This document shows, one piece after another, positions 61,209-64,000 of a stretch of 64,000 nucleotides of DNA. The notes beneath the pieces were generated by a model. It saw only the letters and a list, made by a program, of their open reading frames with translations, searched no databases and had not been told where the DNA came from. Source of the stretch: Apostichopus japonicus (Eukaryota > Echinodermata > Holothuroidea > Aspidochirotida > Stichopodidae); the NCBI RefSeq assembly GCF_037975245.1, contig NC_092582.1:26664077-26728076 (forward strand), read 5' to 3'. Every line of letters begins with the position of its first letter. Position 1 is the stretch's first letter. The position numbers and the translations under genes are program-made.

Positions 61209-61260
61209 TTAATTGTTCACTGTTGCTCATTTTTTGCTTATATTTTTGTCTTGTACTTTG

Positions 61261-61321
61261 TTTACTGTTTTTGGTTCCTTGCTTTTTGCAAAGCAAGGAA
61301 CCTAGATGCATTCAACTTGGC

Positions 61322-61352
<31 letters not shown>

Positions 61353-62790
61353 ACACATTGCTTGTGTACACGATATCTCAATAAGGAAATGATGTATGAT
61401 GATCAAACTTGGTGGGTGGATAGCCATAGTAAGATACCCATAGTAAGAGGAAGATATTGTTTTTGGTGCCCCCAAAGGTCAGTTAGATGCCAAAAACCAA
61501 TATATTAAAAACAGCAATAACTCCCATTGACAGGTCCCACATGGTTGATATTTTGGGAGTAGTCGTGAATGCGGTAAGGGATCGTTTCCAAACATAACAG
61601 TAATGTGATCAAAGGTCAACAAAGGTCAATTAATGATAAAAAACTAGTATTTTTGCGATAACTTGAGAATGAAATGTCTGTTAGGGTTGGGAGTTGCTTC
61701 AATGTAATCCAATTGTCGACCCGCATCTGGGTGACCCTTGACCTCAATTTGACCTCTGGTAACCTTTAGGTGTTTTGAAGCAGTTTTGATTCTATTTTCA
61801 GATGTCAACTTTAGGTACCTTCTGATCATAAATGTCAATAGGTTGACCCTGTGTGACCTTCGTGTGCGAAGTTGTATGAAGTCAAAGTTTTTGGTCGGAG
61901 TTAGGATGGCTGTACAGACTTGTCGTGTTGTTTTTTTGAATCAGGATATAAAACTATGTATCTGAAACCAAGGTCAAAAGGTCAAAGGTCACATTAGAAA
62001 AAATGTGCTTATTTTGGGAGGAAACAGGCAAAAAAGGAAATGTTGGTTTTGATGCTAGATTTGGATGTCAAAGGTACCTTCCGATCAAAAATATCAATGG
62101 GTTGACCCAAGGTGACCTTTGAGTGTTTAGTTACAGGATATGAGGTCAAAGTTAATCTTCAGACATTTAGTGCAATAACTCCCAGTGCTAAGGTGTGACA
62201 CGGTTGATATTTTGGGACAAGTTGCAAATGGTATAGGGGAATATTTTCAAACTTAAAGGTCATGTGATCCGAGGTCACCAAAGGTCAATTAATGTTACAA
62301 AACATGTATTTTGGGGGGAGAAAATGGGCAGAGAAAATATGCTGAATTTTTACAGTTTTGATGCTCTATTTAGGTCTCACCGATCAAAAATGTCAATTGG
62401 TTGACCCCCAGGTCACCTTTGTGTGTGAAGTTATGTATACAAGTTCAAAGTTAATTTTTAGACATTTAATGCAATTAACTCCCAATGCCAAGGTGCGACA
62501 CAGTTGATATTTTGGGACAGTTTGTGAATGGGGTGGTGGAACGTTTTCAAACTTAACGGTCATGTCATCTGAGGTCAACAATGTTATCATATCTGTTGAC
62601 CCGCTTGTAGGTGACCTTATATTTCTTACATTTTCGACGCCATAAGTGCCTTATAAGTGTTGGCCATAGTGTGGGTTACTTTATGGGTACATGTATGACC
62701 AGTTGACCACAATTACTTTGACTATTTGCGCCCAATCTTGCTTGCTAATATTATGTGTATTGTCATATACCCGTATGCAAGGAACCTCTG
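61261..62790. repeat. Dispersed repeat rich in AGGTCA half-sites
   Basis: Starts at a hairpin GGTTCCTTGC / GCAAGGAACC (61273-61302) and (GT)n. It then has three diverged units of about 320 bp with AATAACTCCCA..GACAGG / GATATTTTGGGA / AAAGGTCAATTAATG phrases, and ends near ATGCAAGGAACC (62775). Units contain many AGGTCA words, including the DR1 arrangement at 61979-61991. No protein-coding frame. Confidence 0.7.
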
Positions 62791-63269
62791 TGCCATTGGG
62801 CTCTTGTTTGTTTTGCTGTTGCACTGTTTGTGTCACTGCGCCATGATCGCCTTGTTTAACAGATACCGACGCATTATTAATGTCCATTATAATTATTATG
62901 ATTATTCATTATGGCAACAAATAATTACTGTAGAAGGGTGCCTGTGTTTAATAGATTGTAAGGTAATTAAATGCAGCTTCTTAGTAGGAAGGTGTTTGCC
63001 TACCCTGGCACCAGTTTGTTCAGCACAGTGCTGGTATTGGGCAGAACCCTGTGTGGGTTGCCCGTTCTTGTTTGCTACTGACTTTCACTGACATTATCAA
63101 ACCAATTGTTCACCAGCATAAATCTGCCAGGGTGCCTTGATGTCACTCAGTATTTCAGATATTGGTCAGGTCACTCAGGTGCTGTATAATTGATGGTGAT
63201 TTCAAGTGGCAGTCCTGGTAGCAAAATGGGTAACTTGTAATTATTTTCTCTGAATAATGTACTCTTATA
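62791..63269. other. Unassigned stretch
   Basis: No gene, RNA or array recognised; open frames here are short and without known motifs. Confidence 0.45.
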
Positions 63270-64000
63270 GTGTGACACACCTATTGAAACACCCAATCTG
63301 TGCAGTATTGTTTGTAGCTACTGTAAAGTACTCATACATACACACAGATTGAAATACCCAATCTGTGAAGTATTGTTTGTAGCTACAGGTACTCAACCAT
63401 ACTCAACCATTGAATTACCCTCTCTAGAATTTTGTTTGTAGAGTCGCTCTACTCAACCATACTTACCATTGAAATACTCTATCTGTGCAGTATTGTTTGT
63501 AGCTACTCGACCGTACTCACATTGAAATACTCTATCTGCTGGTGAAGTATAGTTTGTAGCTACAGTACTCGACCATACAGTACTTACCCATTGAAATATA
63601 TACTCTATCTGTGCAATATTGATTGTTGCTACTCGACCGTACTCACACATTGAAATACTCTATCTACTGGTGAAGTATGGTTTGTAGCTACTTAACCATA
63701 CAGTACTCACCCATTGAAATACTCTATCTACTGGTGAAGTATTGTTTGTAGCTACTCGACCATACTCACACATTGAAATACTCTATCTACTGGTGAAGTA
63801 TGGTTTGTAGCTACTTAACCATACAGTACTTACCCATTGAAATACTCTATGCGTGCAGTATTGTTTGTAGCTACTCGACCGTACTCACAGATTGAAATAC
63901 TCGATCTATTGGTGAAGTATGGTTTCTATCTACTCAACCATACTCACACATTGAAATACTCTACTGTATCTACTGGTGAAGTATGGTTTGTAGCTACTCA
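63270..64000. repeat. About 60-66-bp minisatellite, running off the window
   Basis: Diverged units with CATTGAAATACTCTATCT, GGTGAAGTATGGTTTGTAG and CTACTCGACCATACTCAC. Unit lengths vary because of an optional CTGGTG and an optional CAGTA. The array is still continuing at position 64000. Confidence 0.88.

Overview
The window is animal nuclear DNA: spliced GT-AG exons, non-LTR and DNA-transposon remnants, telomere-like CCCTAA runs, and a great many minisatellites. The one gene I can identify is a complete MAP2K7 (MKK7, the JNK-pathway kinase kinase) on the minus strand, with start codon at 48071 and stop at 6217. I rebuilt 12 coding exons by hand from the reverse strand. All exon phases join, and they give a 417-residue protein with every kinase landmark, the MKK7 activation-loop pair and a C-terminal DVD-type docking segment. 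The style of the repeats suggests a marine invertebrate (an echinoderm or similar deuterostome is my guess), but nothing here proves the phylum.

Layout. 1-6216 lies downstream of the gene: a 3.5 kb 32-bp minisatellite with higher-order structure, smaller arrays, and a 46-bp array that starts right after the stop codon and contains the likely poly(A) signals. 6217-48071 is MAP2K7: 1,254 coding bases spread over about 41.9 kb. By my own tally 19-20 kb of the introns is tandem repeat. Introns 9, 7 and 4 also hold a crippled LINE and two hAT-like elements, and intron 10 holds a 2.2 kb DNA transposon that landed inside a minisatellite. 48072-58500 is 5' flank with no recognised gene and many short inverted-repeat elements with poly-G tracts, several with target-site duplications. 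58570-60847 on the plus strand holds three exon-like open segments of an unrecognised gene. 60850-64000 has a LINE 3' end, a dispersed repeat rich in nuclear-receptor half-sites, and another minisatellite running off the window.

The most unusual thing is in MAP2K7. Three of its eleven 5' splice sites (introns 3, 9 and 10) are themselves part of a tandem array. Each repeat unit carries the last bases of the exon (about 11, 50 and 7 nt) plus the intact donor, so the genuine donor is followed in the transcript by about 20, 8 and 56 further copies. In introns 3 and 9 each unit also has an acceptor-like AG before the exon-derived bases, so the units look like strings of micro-exons. I know of no named system of this kind and flag it as the main lead.
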